Shown: positions 35,091 to 45,879 of the stretch, piece after piece | How the letters are laid out: each line of letters begins with the position of its first letter | Position numbering within the stretch: position 1 is the stretch's first letter | Source of the DNA: Emmonsiellopsis sp. PD_33 | Taxonomy: Eukaryota > Ascomycota > Eurotiomycetes > Onygenales > Ajellomycetaceae | Length of the DNA: 64,000 bases | NCBI GenBank assembly: GCA_032988165.1 | Contig: JANTQF010000047.1 | Location: 108,156 to 172,155, forward strand | Direction: 5' to 3' | The notes under the pieces: model-generated | The model's input: the letters and a program-made list of their open reading frames with translations, nothing else | What the model was told of the DNA's origin: nothing | Databases searched by the model: none | Program-made: the position numbers and the translations under genes

Positions 35091-35146
35091 CCACCGGAGA
35101 GACTAGGATTTGTCTCTAGCCGCGGTGAGTATTTCCGGTGGGGGGG
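35091..35146 (-). promoter_or_regulatory. Paired TCCGGTGG promoter module of the MFS permease gene
   Basis: Read on the minus strand toward the permease: distal CCCCCCCACCGGAAAT (35146-35131), 29 bp spacing, proximal CTCTCCGGTGGCGC (35101-35088). The arrangement matches the GH39-like promoter in order, orientation, flanking bases and near-identical spacing (29 versus 32 bp). It lies between the stop of the regulator gene and the permease start. Confidence 0.7.
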
Positions 35147-35299
35147 TTTTTTGAGACAGGGGTAAAAACCTAGTAATCTTCAACCCCTCTACAGGCTGAA
35201 GAAAGGATATTGGTAAATCGAATATTCGTGAATGTTTTGGTTTCCTCCCTAGACAGTTTCAGTCGTCCTGGACGGCTATTCGCGAGCTCACTCGAGTAC

Positions 35300-38200
35300 T
35301 TAGGGCGGACGGAGATCGTGACCAGTGGACCGCAGGGATTCGAGAAATGACAGCTCGATCCCCCACCTGGGAAACTGTGGATCCCCAGGGTTGCTGATCG
35401 GCGAATGCGGTCCTGAGGCGGTATATAACTCTCCATTCAACAGCCGCATACCTTGTTTGAGAATCTTTTTGGGGGCGGACGGTTTGCAAATGTCGCCGAC
35501 TCTTGACATCAGGGCGGACATCTTAGAGCCAAAGCAAATATATGCCTGGACGATCTCATCATCGCAGGGTCGGTCCAGCTGGATTACGGCTGGGTCAGTG
35601 TCCCCCCCGCTCTCGTCGCTATCTAGACTTTCTGGGCTAGTAGTGTGCGCGTCTTGTCGTACTGGTACCTGAACTGGCGTTTCAACATCGAGGGTTGCGC
35701 TTCTTGATGAGGTCTGCGCCATGATGCACTGCACTGATGTACTGTAGGCCCAAATCACAAGGGTTGCGGCGTAGAGACCAAACGGCTCCAAGAAACTATT
35801 ACTACTATACCGTCGAACGTGCCAGAACAGAGCTCCTGCGTGAATGACGCTCAGCCTCGCCTTGTACTGGTCACGAATAGCCCACCGAAGTACGTGATAG
35901 CGGGACGTCATATACCTCATGTGATCCGACTTTCGAGCCGTTGGTTTTGCTAACGATGTGGTTGCCAGCTGCTGAATGTGCTGAATCGGGGCAAGAAGAA
36001 GTAGCCGCGCAACGTGGAGGTGGAGGATGGTCGGGTGTTCCCAACCGTGCGCTCGCGCCGCAGTACTGTTTGCGGCCCAGTGGAGTATGTCTAGGCAGTC
36101 GCAGGCACTGTTCCGCCATTTCGATAGAGATGGCGACTTAGGGGGCCACGCCTCCTCAGCCAGCCGGGACTGCGAGCGCGGCTGCTTATTTGCGTTTGGC
36201 GACCAGAAGGTCAGCTCCGTCTGGTGCTGGATTGTGGCCTCTCTGGTCCGTCGACATATCGCAAAGATCAGAACATTGGTGCCCAGTTCCCCCAGATTTG
36301 GCGGTAAGGTCTTCTCCATATACAGCATTTCAAGCGCGTCCATCAAGGTCACTGTGGCATCAGAACTAGGGTTAGAAATTTCAACGATAAAGGAAGAAGA
36401 CCAAATAGAGTGTAATGGGCACACCTGAATAATTGCTCTGGTCGGTAACCAGGTCCGCCGTAGGACAATGCCAAATGCTCTCGCGACAGGGGAGGGGAGC
36501 TTTTGCATCCCCAATTTGCAAAAGGGCAGAGCAGCTGAACTCGTAGGGAATGATAGAATCAAGCAACTAAGCGTCATAAGCAAGAGAAGCGGAACGGCCG
36601 TTGAGAAATCACACCGAGGCAAGCATACATACCCAAATCATCCATCCTGTTCGGATTCGGGACTCCCTATTCAACCACTGTTGAACGATATCTTCTGGAC
36701 TAGTTCCTTCAGTGGCTCCCAATGGCGACGAGTCCACGATTGACAGGAGCTTCAAACGGTTGCATGTCTCAATGAGACTATATCTTTGAACCAGAGCGCG
36801 TCGTGTGGATTCCCTCTTGCCGCAGTGAAGTAGGAAAAGACAATTCAGCACCTTTGCCTGCAGCATAAGCAGATCCAACTCACTTGCCTCCTGGGCGTCT
36901 GTGACTGGCGTCCACCATGGCAATTCATCCCCATCAGGCAGAGGCTCATCCCCTCGCGAGCCCAGGACGCGATCCACTACCGAAGCCAGGAAATATCCCA
37001 TTCTGTGATATCTCGCTGTTGGGGCGTATCTGGAACCAATTGCAGCAACGGCAAGGAGTAGAAGCCAGCTCTCGCTACCGGCGAATTGATAGTGAGTTTT
37101 TCGTAGGAATGGATACGTTCCGTGAAAGCCGTCAAAGTAGAATTGAACAAGCTTCTGCATCTCGCTTCGCGAGGCCATATTGGCGATATCTAGTCCGATG
37201 CCTCGAGCATCGCACTCGGCTAGAATACTTCGAAGGAGATTATCGTACGTGCTCTCTGATATGAATGCCTCCTGCGACGCCGGTGTCTGATCCTCAGCTG
37301 AGGCGGCCGGGTCTGTCCTCCAAGGCGGGCCCCTGTTCTGTCGTCCGCTCAACCTGCCTAGAAACGGAGCTCGTCCAACACTGCCTTCCACATAGTAGGT
37401 CCCTTCCGGTGGTCGAGATTCTAGAGAGCTAGCCCCGCTTCCTCCGGATTCCGAAGGCCCGGGCTCAGACGCGGTTGGTTGACTCCCTATTGCGCCAGGG
37501 TGCGTTGTATGGACCGGTTCGAGGTTCGGGGCGTCTGAAACGGGTGCATAGTATGGTCGTTCGCAGCCGAACTCCAATCCACTGCCGGCCAAACCTAATC
37601 CTATGGTGTCCACGTTCATATTTGGAAAGGGTAGCCAATGGAACCCGCCCTCTGGAAAAAGCGTATCGGTAGGCTGTGGAGATAACCAGTTCACTGACGG
37701 CATGTTCTGTGCCCATTCACCCAAATCCGGCTCTATCATCTGGTTGCGGAGCGCGGGGTCTCCTTCAGAGCTTACTTTCGGGTTGTTGTCTAGGAGCGCA
37801 GGGACGTTGAGCTGGTTCGGTAAAGGGAGCCATCCACCGCCATTGCTCGACCCCGACGTGGCAGAGAGTGGGCTAATCATCTCGATCCCGGCGTGGATTC
37901 CCGCCGCCCGCGAGGTAACCTGGGCCATCTGTGATGTGCTCGATCCCGCATCGTTTGGGGAATCCAACGGGAGAACTGCGAAGGCATTGTCTCGATGGTA
38001 GGTATCGGCCGTTCGCGGGGAGAGTGGGCTTTTGGATGCCGACTGGGCGCGACTCTTGCGCTTTCTAGCTACGGGATAGACGCATTGCAGGTCTCTTTGC
38101 TCACATCGCTCACAGGGGTTCCCTCGGAGGCAACGCGTACGGCTGATGGCGCACTCTTTGCAAGCTCGGGAGGGCCCTGCCTTGGGATCATTTCCCTTTG

Positions 38201-38396
38201 ACGCATGAGATTGAGTGTGCCGGTGGAGGACGTCATGACGTGAGAAGCCTTTACCGCACTCGGGACACTTAAAGGGCTTTTCCGTGGTGTGGCTCCGAAG
38301 ATGCCGGGTGAGATGCTCTTGTCGGGTGAAGGTCGCGCGGCAAACATCGCACCGGATGACGCGATTCTGTGGCTGCAACTGGCTCACACGGGTCAT
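35300..38396 (-). CDS. Transcription factor with two C2H2 fingers, a Zn2Cys6 cluster and a fungal_trans domain
   Basis: Probable local regulator, about 985 residues, exons 38396-36633, 36566-36425 and 36351-35300. Finger 1 uses Cys16, Cys19, His32 and His36; finger 2 Cys44, Cys47, His60 and His64. The zinc cluster has Cys79, 82, 89, 95, 98 and 105 and is followed by a basic linker (ARKRKSRAQ). The middle homology region follows a long Ser/Pro/Gly-rich linker, with YFDGFHGTYPFLRKTHY and the spliced WMIWLLDSIIPYEFS and KAPLPCRESIW. The joins are supported by this family pattern. The mixed C2H2-C6 type is a known minority class in filamentous fungi. It is divergent from the GH31 gene and adjacent to the permease gene; three TCCGGTGG copies lie in the shared promoter, which suggests autoregulation and control of the locus (inference). 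Confidence 0.88.
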
Positions 38397-38758
38397 TACG
38401 AGGAATCCTGCATTGCCCGCAGGTGGAAACGTCTCCTGAAGGGTGAGATCAAGACCGGAGGGGCATTGAAGGTTGGCGTGTGTTTGACGAGGACCAATGT
38501 GTAAAACATGGGGTGCGGCGGATGTTCAACGGTCTCGGTCTCCTTGCGGGGAAAACTCCCAGCGCCACCGAGCTATCAAGCGGTCTTGTCTTAGCGACCC
38601 TGATGCTGGGGAAATGGATTCAATGGAGAGAGTTGTTCCATTGGCGGGGCGTCTTCCACTAGTTTCATCCTCGGCCTCGAGGCTTGCCTGGATGAGGATT
38701 TAGCATGGAAACCGGCAGAAGGATTCAACAAACAGTACAGAGTAACTAGTTAGCGATG

Positions 38759-38900
38759 AATTTCCGGTGGCGGTTAGTTCTCATTTATTTCTATTCCGGT
38801 GGGTGGTGGTCCTGGCCTGAACATCTCGGCAAACGATGACGAACGGTATGATATATCCCGTCGGCAACACTGATTGATACTCCTCCATCTCCGGTGGCGC
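38759..38900. promoter_or_regulatory. Three TCCGGTGG elements in the shared regulator/GH31 promoter
   Basis: AATTTCCGGTGGCGG (38759-38773), TTCCGGTGGGTGG (38794-38806) and TCTCCGGTGGCGC (38888-38900), all on the plus strand. The flanks repeat the two variants seen at the other promoters: ATTTCCGGTGG and CTCCGGTGGC. The 670-bp region lies between two divergent start codons. Confidence 0.65.
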
Positions 38901-39065
38901 TCCCCGGGCGAGACAGTGATGGAGGACAACGATTAACATAAAGCCGGAACCCCGGACCATTCCTCGCGGTATGAGACTGTTGTTAACCGACTCTTGTGCA
39001 AATCAACCCCTCCCCCTCTTTAGGTACAGGTTCCGGTACATACATCACGGAAGATCTCACCCGCC

Positions 39066-41069
39066 ATGCTAGAACACCTGGGTACAAAGCTGGTCTACAC
39101 CTTCGATGCGGAGACATTATGGATCGAGCCCTGGGGTGAAAATGCGCTGCGCATCCGCTCGACTCGCGCGCGCGAGATGCCCGACCAGGACTGGGCGCTT
39201 CTTGAGCCTCGTTCGGTAACGCCCGTCATCGAAATCGACTCGAGCGGACGCGGGACGGTGCAGAATGGCAAGGCCAAAGCCACAATATCCAGCCGCGGCA
39301 AGATTCAGGTGCACAATGCCCGCGGCGAGCTTCTTCTGGAGGAATATACCCGCAGCCGCAAGGATGTGTTCGACCCCAAATGCAGCTCCCTCAGCGTGGA
39401 GGCCCGCGAGTTCAAACCCATCGCCAACAGCGAGAGCTACCACCTTACCGCCCGCTTCGAGAGCGTCGACCCGGATGAAATGCTGTTTGGAATGGGCCAG
39501 TATCAACAGCCCTTCCTAGACCTCAAGGGACACGAACTCGAGCTGGCGCATCGCAACTCACAGGCCAGTGTGCCCTTTGCTGTCTCATCCCTTGGCTATG
39601 GTCTCCTCTGGAATAATCCCTCGATCGGACGGGCCTTCTTGGGGCGCAATATTATGTCCTTTGAAGCTCGCTCGACCACTACTCTGGATTACTGGATAGT
39701 CGCAGGAGATAGCCCTGCGGAGATTGTTGAAGCCTATGCCACCGCGACGGGCAAAGTCCCCATGATGCCTGAGTATGGTCTGGGATTCTGGCAGTGCAAG
39801 CTCCGCTACCAGACCCAGGAAGAGCTCATGCAAGTGGCTCGAGAGTATAAGCGTCGCCAGCTGCCCATCGACCTCATCGTTATCGATTTCTTCCACTGGC
39901 CGCTGCAAGGAGACTGGCGGTTTGACACCACCTACTGGCCGGACCCGGACGCTATGATCAAGGAGTTGAAAGAGCTGAACATCGAGTTGATGATCAGTGT
40001 GTGGCCGACTGTCGATAAGAGGAGCGAAAACTACAGGGAGATGGTGGCGAAAGGGTACCTCATTCGGACAGATCGCGGTGTGCGGACGGCCATGGATTTC
40101 CAGGGAGATACAATCCATTTCGATCCCACCCATCCTGGCGCCCGCGAATACGTCTGGGGAAAGTGCAAAGCGAACTACTATGACAAGGGGATCCGGGTTT
40201 TCTGGCTTGACGAAGCCGAACCCGAATACAAAGTCTATGATTTTGATAACTACCGATACCACCAAGGCCCCAACACAGCCGTTGGGAACATCTACCCACT
40301 CGAGTATGCCAGGACGTTCTATGAGGGTATGGAGAAGGAGGGGCAGAAAAACATCATCAACCTGCTCCGTTGCGCATGGGTAGGCAGCCAGAAATATGGG
40401 GCCTTGGTTTGGAGTGGTGATATTGCCTCGTCCTGGGACAGCTTTCGCAATCAGCTGGCCGCCGGTCTGCATATGGGAATCTGCGGTCTGCCCTGGTGGA
40501 CAACGGACATTGGAGGCTTTCATGGGGGCGATCCTAATGACAGCAAGTTCAGAGAGCTCTTTGTCCGCTGGTTCCAATGGGGCGCCTTTTGCCCCGTTAT
40601 GCGGCTTCACGGCGACCGTGAACCCAGACAACCCCCCATGGGGACAACGGCGGGGGCTTCCTGCGCGAGTGGTGCCGACAACGAGGTCTGGTCGTATGGG
40701 CCCGAAGTTTACGAGATTTGTAAGAAATATATGCTTCTTCGAGAGAAACTTCGGGACTATACTCGCGGGTTGATGAGGGAGGCGCATGAGAAGGGAACCC
40801 CTGTCATGCGCACGCTGTTCTATCAGTTCCCGGAGGATGCGCGGTGCTGGAAGATTGGTACCCAGTACATGTATGGCGACAAATACTTGTGTTGTCCCGT
40901 CTTACAGCCGGGTCAAAGAGCGTTGAAAGTGTACCTGCCGGTGTTGAACAACGGCAAGTGGTTCCCATTCGAGAATGGCCAGGAGGAGGCTGCGGGCTAT
41001 GAGGGAGGTCAGTGGATTGAGATTGATGCATCTTTGGAGTGGATGCCTGTATTTAAGCATGTGCAGTAG
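39066..41069 (+). CDS. GH31 glycosidase, alpha-xylosidase-like (intracellular)
   Basis: Predicted to release alpha-linked xylose (for instance from xyloglucan-derived oligosaccharides or isoprimeverose). Intronless, 667 residues, no signal peptide, hence cytosolic. It has the N-terminal beta-sandwich, then the catalytic barrel beginning PEYGLGFWQCKLRYQTQEEL. The nucleophile is in RVFWLDEAEPE (Asp382), with DEAE in place of the more common DMNE, and the acid/base is in VWSGDIASSW (Asp452). WWTTDIGGFHGG and MRLHGDREP follow as in bacterial YicI-type alpha-xylosidases. The LIVIDFFHWPLQGDWRFD stretch also fits that subgroup. It is divergent from the regulator gene and shares its TCCGGTGG elements. 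Alpha-glucosidase activity is the main alternative; the combination of FFHW and the lack of secretion favours alpha-xylosidase. Confidence 0.87.
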   Translation: MLEHLGTKLVYTFDAETLWIEPWGENALRIRSTRAREMPDQDWALLEPRSVTPVIEIDSSGRGTVQNGKAKATISSRGKIQVHNARGELLLEEYTRSRKDVFDPKCSSLSVEAREFKPIANSESYHLTARFESVDPDEMLFGMGQYQQPFLDLKGHELELAHRNSQASVPFAVSSLGYGLLWNNPSIGRAFLGRNIMSFEARSTTTLDYWIVAGDSPAEIVEAYATATGKVPMMPEYGLGFWQCKLRYQTQEELMQVAREYKRRQLPIDLIVIDFFHWPLQGDWRFDTTYWPDPDAMIKELKELNIELMISVWPTVDKRSENYREMVAKGYLIRTDRGVRTAMDFQGDTIHFDPTHPGAREYVWGKCKANYYDKGIRVFWLDEAEPEYKVYDFDNYRYHQGPNTAVGNIYPLEYARTFYEGMEKEGQKNIINLLRCAWVGSQKYGALVWSGDIASSWDSFRNQLAAGLHMGICGLPWWTTDIGGFHGGDPNDSKFRELFVRWFQWGAFCPVMRLHGDREPRQPPMGTTAGASCASGADNEVWSYGPEVYEICKKYMLLREKLRDYTRGLMREAHEKGTPVMRTLFYQFPEDARCWKIGTQYMYGDKYLCCPVLQPGQRALKVYLPVLNNGKWFPFENGQEEAAGYEGGQWIEIDASLEWMPVFKHVQ

Positions 41070-41732
41070 CATATTTAGAGCTCAGACTAGGAAGAAATCC
41101 ACAGATTGAATGATGAGTGGAAGAAGTTGTTTAAAAAAAGGGCTCAAAGATATGCAAATATATTATTTAGATTATCTGTCCTAGTCTCACTAACATTCGA
41201 AAGAAGCTTGTCTTTCTAAGATACCATTTATGCTGACGGCTTGGCTGCGCGGGGAGAGTCCACCCTGTCTATATTATCTAAAATCACTCCTCACAAAACT
41301 GCCCACTAGCGATAACGTTTCGCGTTTTGCTAGTGCCGCATGCATATAGATGCTATCCTCAGCCCACGGTCCTGGGTCGCCCAGTCTACCAGTCACTGTT
41401 TGGCGAGATAACATTATCCGGGGACACGAGCAAGTCAGGAGGGGGAAAAACATGACAGAAAACAGCCACAAAAGAAGTAATTTTCGATAATTAAATAGTA
41501 TCCGAAGAGTATAAAACCAAGAAATCATTCCATGATAAAAGCGTACTTCGACTACATGACCTAGAATGCTAACGGGGGAGCCTATCCAAATTCCTCCACA
41601 CAATCTCCTCTATGGGGCAGGGGAGATGGTTTTTAGCCCATGATCTGGATCAATATCGTACTCATTAAATCAGCCTCATGAATACCCGACTATCACTGGA
41701 ACGCCAGCGTCAAGAAGTCTCCGGACAAGAGT
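41070..41732. other. Intergenic stretch
   Basis: Terminator space of GH31 and of the convergent ankyrin gene. No supportable gene. Confidence 0.5.
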
Positions 41733-43039
41733 TTAGGCGTCTTCACCCCTGGCATTCTCGGAGTGAACAGCTGCTCCATAGTCTATAGGTAGCGTTCCAG
41801 CGCTGTGCATTCCCGGTGACAAGGCTCTGGGAGTTCCTTCCGTGGATCGGGTTTCTTCGCGATAGCGTAGAAGTGTATTCCGCGTCTCATTCATCCCCAG
41901 CAAAAGCTTATTCGTTGTAGAAACGCCCGTGCTGTCGACCCATGTCCCGTTTCCGTAACCAAAAGAAGTGCTATTCCCGCTCCCTCCATCACTCTTCCGC
42001 AACGGTTCCGTCCTCGGGTCTGGAAGTAATTGGGAAACGATATCGAATTTTCCAAGCCGCACAGCCGTAATCAGGACTCTCCAATTCACGACATCTTTCT
42101 CGTCCGGAATGGGTGCCTCTTCAGGAACACATCAGCAAACTTTCACGCCCCCCCTACAACCCGCATAGGTTAGAATAGGCGGACCAGAGATAAGCTCCCG
42201 CTCAATGTAAAGCCACTTATCAATAACGAACTGCACCGCATCCTCATCCCCACGCCTTGAAACCCAACGTAAAAGCTGCGCCAATTCATCCGCCGTGAAA
42301 GCATGTTGGCGGCGTGATAGTTCATCCAGCACGAATTGCATGAGGCGCGGGCTCCCTTTCCCCTTTGCTGCATTGCGGAGTACATCTTGCAGCTTTTGCA
42401 CGTCGATTTCTGCTCCGTATTTCTCCAGCAGAAGCCGCACTATCGGCTCATGGTCCTTCGTCGCCGCCGCGCGTAGTGCGAGCTTCAAATCAAATCCACC
42501 CAGTGTAGACACGTCAGGGTTGCAATCTATTACGAGACGGACCGCGTCAACGCATCCGCTTCCCGCTGCGGAGATCAGGGTCCTGCCAGTCCAGTCGAGA
42601 ACGAGGTTGATTCCAGCTGTCTGTAGTTCTCGCATAACGCGATGGAATCCAGCCTTGGCTGCGTAATTGACGATATCCCGGTGGATGTCTTTGTTGCGAG
42701 AGCAACGTTTGGAAAGGTGTGTGGCGTCTATTTTTGATAATTCTCGGAGGATCTTGTCTTCAGGAGCCTTCCCTACCAACAGAGAGACAATCCCCTTCGC
42801 GGTAAGAACCACATCCCGCTCGAGAATTACATCCCAGCGCTCTGAGGATTTAACGTTAGTGGTTTATATTCGTCCCAAGTTTGGACCGGATGTAAAAAGA
42901 AAGGGTATTTCCACTAACTGCAGACGAGTCGCCAGTTGTATAGGTCTTCTCGCAACTCTTTTGTGCTAGGCCATCGAGAGAAATGTCCGGGGGACAAAAT
43001 CTGTATAAGAATTTCGGTGGGAATAGAGGAGAGGGACAT
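41733..43039 (-). pseudogene. F-box/ankyrin-repeat gene with one in-frame stop
   Basis: Exon 1 (43039-42919) encodes an F-box start (SIPTEILIQILS, then WRLVC). Intron 42918-42842 (GTTAGT donor, CTAAC branch, CAG acceptor) joins it to KRWDVILERDVVLTAKG, giving the expected LRLVCKRW-type F-box end. Exon 2 has ankyrin-like units (VNYAAKAGFHRVMREL, LISAAGSGCVDAVRLVI, LRAAATKDHEPIVRLLLEKYG). It meets a TGA at 42134-42132, after which the same frame runs on through NWRVLITAVRLGKFDIVSQLL to a stop at 41733. The TGA follows VKVC and could be a former TGG (Trp). A 42-bp intron spanning it would also keep frame but is too short for this genome. A truncated, functional protein is possible. Role: substrate adaptor of an SCF ligase, if active. 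Confidence 0.65.
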
Positions 43040-45245
43040 GGTGAATGTATGAGGATCTCTGTAAATCCGAGTTTTCAGTTACCGGCGCCTTGGGAAGCGG
43101 ATGGTGGCTTGACTTTAATGGGGTTCTTGAAGAAAAGTTACAAGTTCTTCTGGAATGTCGGTGTTACCGGTGTTAACGGACGAAAGAAACGATAACATTG
43201 ATCAGCACTGCAAGCTGTAGGCTCTCTGGTCCCTTCATGCAAAGCATGAATCGGTGTTGAAGAACGAATAATGATTATGGCAGGTTGTTGTTGTCGCTTG
43301 TGTCACCAGCGCGATGTCCCCACTTTCAGCGCCAAGACGTCTAGCGGGCTCAGACCCACAACGCGAACCATGGAACACGTTTTTAAGCTTATCCAGACAT
43401 TGAGCAGGAACTTGATGAGTAAGCTCTCCGCCTCGCTCTGGTATGCGGTAACTTCCAAGTTCGCCGTTGCTATCCTGATGTTTCCTGGGAACATATTAGT
43501 CGGACAGGTGCCAGAAATAAAATCAGGAACCACCCATACCAGAGTCAGGCTAGAATTCCTCCCATTCTTTGCAGCGCCACCCACATGATGCCAGCTACTA
43601 TTCCCTAAAAATAGACGTGCAAATGCAGCGACCTGTGCGTTATGGCGGTTTGGTTCCCTTTCACTGGGTCCGTTGATCGCATTGTCCACCACGTAACTAT
43701 GGCTATGGTGTTCGGATAGCCATATCGCTCGGAAATAAGCCAAAGTCCGTGGCGCTCGAGTATACTCCGGATGAAGTAGTAGATAAAGACTTCGAACGAA
43801 CAATATGCGGATACTGTCGCAAATCGACATTTGATACTGCGAATAAACATTATTCTCTTGTATGTCTTATGGTAACCGAAAAATGCAGGGAATACCTATG
43901 AAAGGGGGCGAAGGGGCCAATAGCAACATGCGGTCCGGCTTTCCCAGTCGTAGAAGGGTTGCAAACTTGCGATAAGTAACATAGGGGTAGCGGATGGGAC
44001 CTGTGTGAAGCGGTTCGTGCAAAACGTACAAGGCGCCGGGGAAGCTGGCTTGCGCTGACTGTATGGGAATAGCTGAGAGATGAAGACAGCTACCTATATA
44101 GCTATTATTAGACCAATCTGGGAGGAAATAGATTCCCTATGCAGGAGCGGTTTTTGGGGCAATGAGAAAGTTCGGTAATTGGCCCAAAATTGTGGAGGCC
44201 TCCGAAACAGAGGGCAACATCCAAATAATTTCTCGGCAGGTATAGCGTTTTATGGGTTGATCCGAGTCTTTGATCTGGAAAAAACCTCGCTACATCGGCA
44301 AGGAACCAGTTCTGCAGCCCGCTAGGAGACACCAAACCTACCGATTCGTTCACTGGCGGTTTCGGTACCGAATAATTTGGTGTTGAAGAAATTCCTGCAG
44401 CTAGGATCTACTATGTGGTCACCCTTGCTGTAGACAGTACCAAATGGCCGCTGAGATTATAGGCCGCCATATACGTAATGTTTTGCGATATGGGGATGTG
44501 CTATTAAGCGTCCCACGCGTCACTGGGGGGTAAATCCGCGCTGGTTTAATCTGTTCAAGTTGCTAATGGTTGGGAGAGAAATGGGCCTCTTCCAGTTAAG
44601 ATCTCGGCATTCATGACTCTGGCATGCAGCTGCTCATCGCCAAATCCTTTAGGTTTCTTCCCTCGATAATGTAAAATCGATTCGAATATCGTGCGGCCCC
44701 AGTAATTACTATTTATGCCGTTTATTAGATAGAAAGACATCCAAGAAAACTCTCCTGAGCGGCGCATTGGTCGGAGCGGACAAATGGGTTAACAATCTGT
44801 CTCGTAGTCAGTGAAGTGCAAGTTCTCCTTCGCCAGTGCAAAGAATTGACCTCGCATCAAGCAGGTGTTTCTGTAGCGCCGGAGATAAAATGTTCCGATC
44901 ACGTGTATAGTTTATATCACGTGATATGAAAAAGTGCATCAACACTGCCCAACAACAAATAAAATAGATTAGGAGAACATGAGATTTTTATTAATATATC
45001 CTTTAAGTTCCATGTCATCCACATTGATTACATTATCTAGCTTAGCCCTTACCTGTCGAGCAACCTATCATGCATGCCACCCAGTAATCCCATTCCGGAT
45101 CGCTCGGATATATGGCAGACCACAACGCTAAACCACAGCTCGTCTGATTTATTGCGGAGTTCGGAGTGTTTGTGAACGGATACTGAGGCCCTTACGGGCA
45201 GTCTAGATGGCATTCGCCTGATCATACCATTCGCCCACGTTAATA
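43040..45245. other. Gene-free stretch between the F-box/ankyrin gene and the SSN3 leader
   Basis: About 2.2 kb with short domain-free ORFs on both strands. The longest, on the minus strand at 43303-43830, starts with ATG but shows no recognisable motif. No repeat or RNA gene recognised. Confidence 0.45.
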
Positions 45246-45437
45246 ATGAGTCTCAGCAACCTTCCCTCCTCCTCCGGGAACGGAGGCTCGCTGTCGGATG
45301 CTGCGTCGGCCAGATCCACCCACGCCTCCAGATCATCAGCTGGTGGTCTAAATAACAGCCAACATCACCAAACGCTGAGCCTGAAACGCAGTGTTCAGGC
45401 GGCTTTTGACGGTAATTATCTCGCTTCTTTATATTAA
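45246..45437 (+). CDS. Possible 63-codon upstream ORF in the SSN3 leader region
   Basis: ATG-initiated, Ser/Gly/Asn-rich frame (starts MSLSNLPSSSGNGGSLSD) followed by LKRSVQAAFDG. A GTAATT donor-like site near its end could join it to further exons. Not recognised. It lies about 440 bp upstream of the SSN3 start and could be an upstream ORF, an alternative 5' exon or chance. Confidence 0.25.
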   Translation: MSLSNLPSSSGNGGSLSDAASARSTHASRSSAGGLNNSQHHQTLSLKRSVQAAFDGNYLASLY

Positions 45438-45879
45438 ACTTTATTTTCGTTTTTGCCCGCGAATTCATTCGGCCGACCCCGATCTCTCAACTGCGCTTAC
45501 GCTACCCACTTCTCTCTCGTTACCTCCACCTTTGTACCCATCCGTCGGATTTCGGTTTGCCCCATTATCCACAGCTTTGAACATTCGCACAGCTGGAGGT
45601 CATTTTTCACCTGGCTAAACTTACCTAGCTCCATAGCCTCGGAGCTAGGAAGTTGCCTTCTGGAATTATTCCGCGAGACCGGAAGTGCCTTTCGTGCTTC
45701 GTCCCTGCACCATTTAAAAGTCTTTGATTTTGATATCTTCCCCTCTTATCTCTTCCTCTTTTTCCCCTCCTATCTCAAGCTTCCCGTACACCCTGAGGCA
45801 TGCGAAATATCTGCCTGGTTTTTGTCCGTTTCGCCAAACCACACTTACACTGCTGTGGCAGCCGTGTGTCCTAGCTACC

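Noticed and set aside
37401..37420. TCCGGTGG match inside the regulator coding region (and a similar one near 50340)
   Set aside because: Isolated single matches in coding sequence without the paired arrangement; treated as background.
39117..40787. Long minus-strand ORFs opposite GH31 (129 and 400 codons)
   Set aside because: Shadow frames of a GC-rich coding gene with strong codon bias; no domain.
43303..43830. 175-codon minus-strand ORF with an ATG
   Set aside because: Longest frame in a gene-free region but no motif, signal or membrane pattern, and a plus-strand frame covers the same bases. Could be revisited with RNA data.
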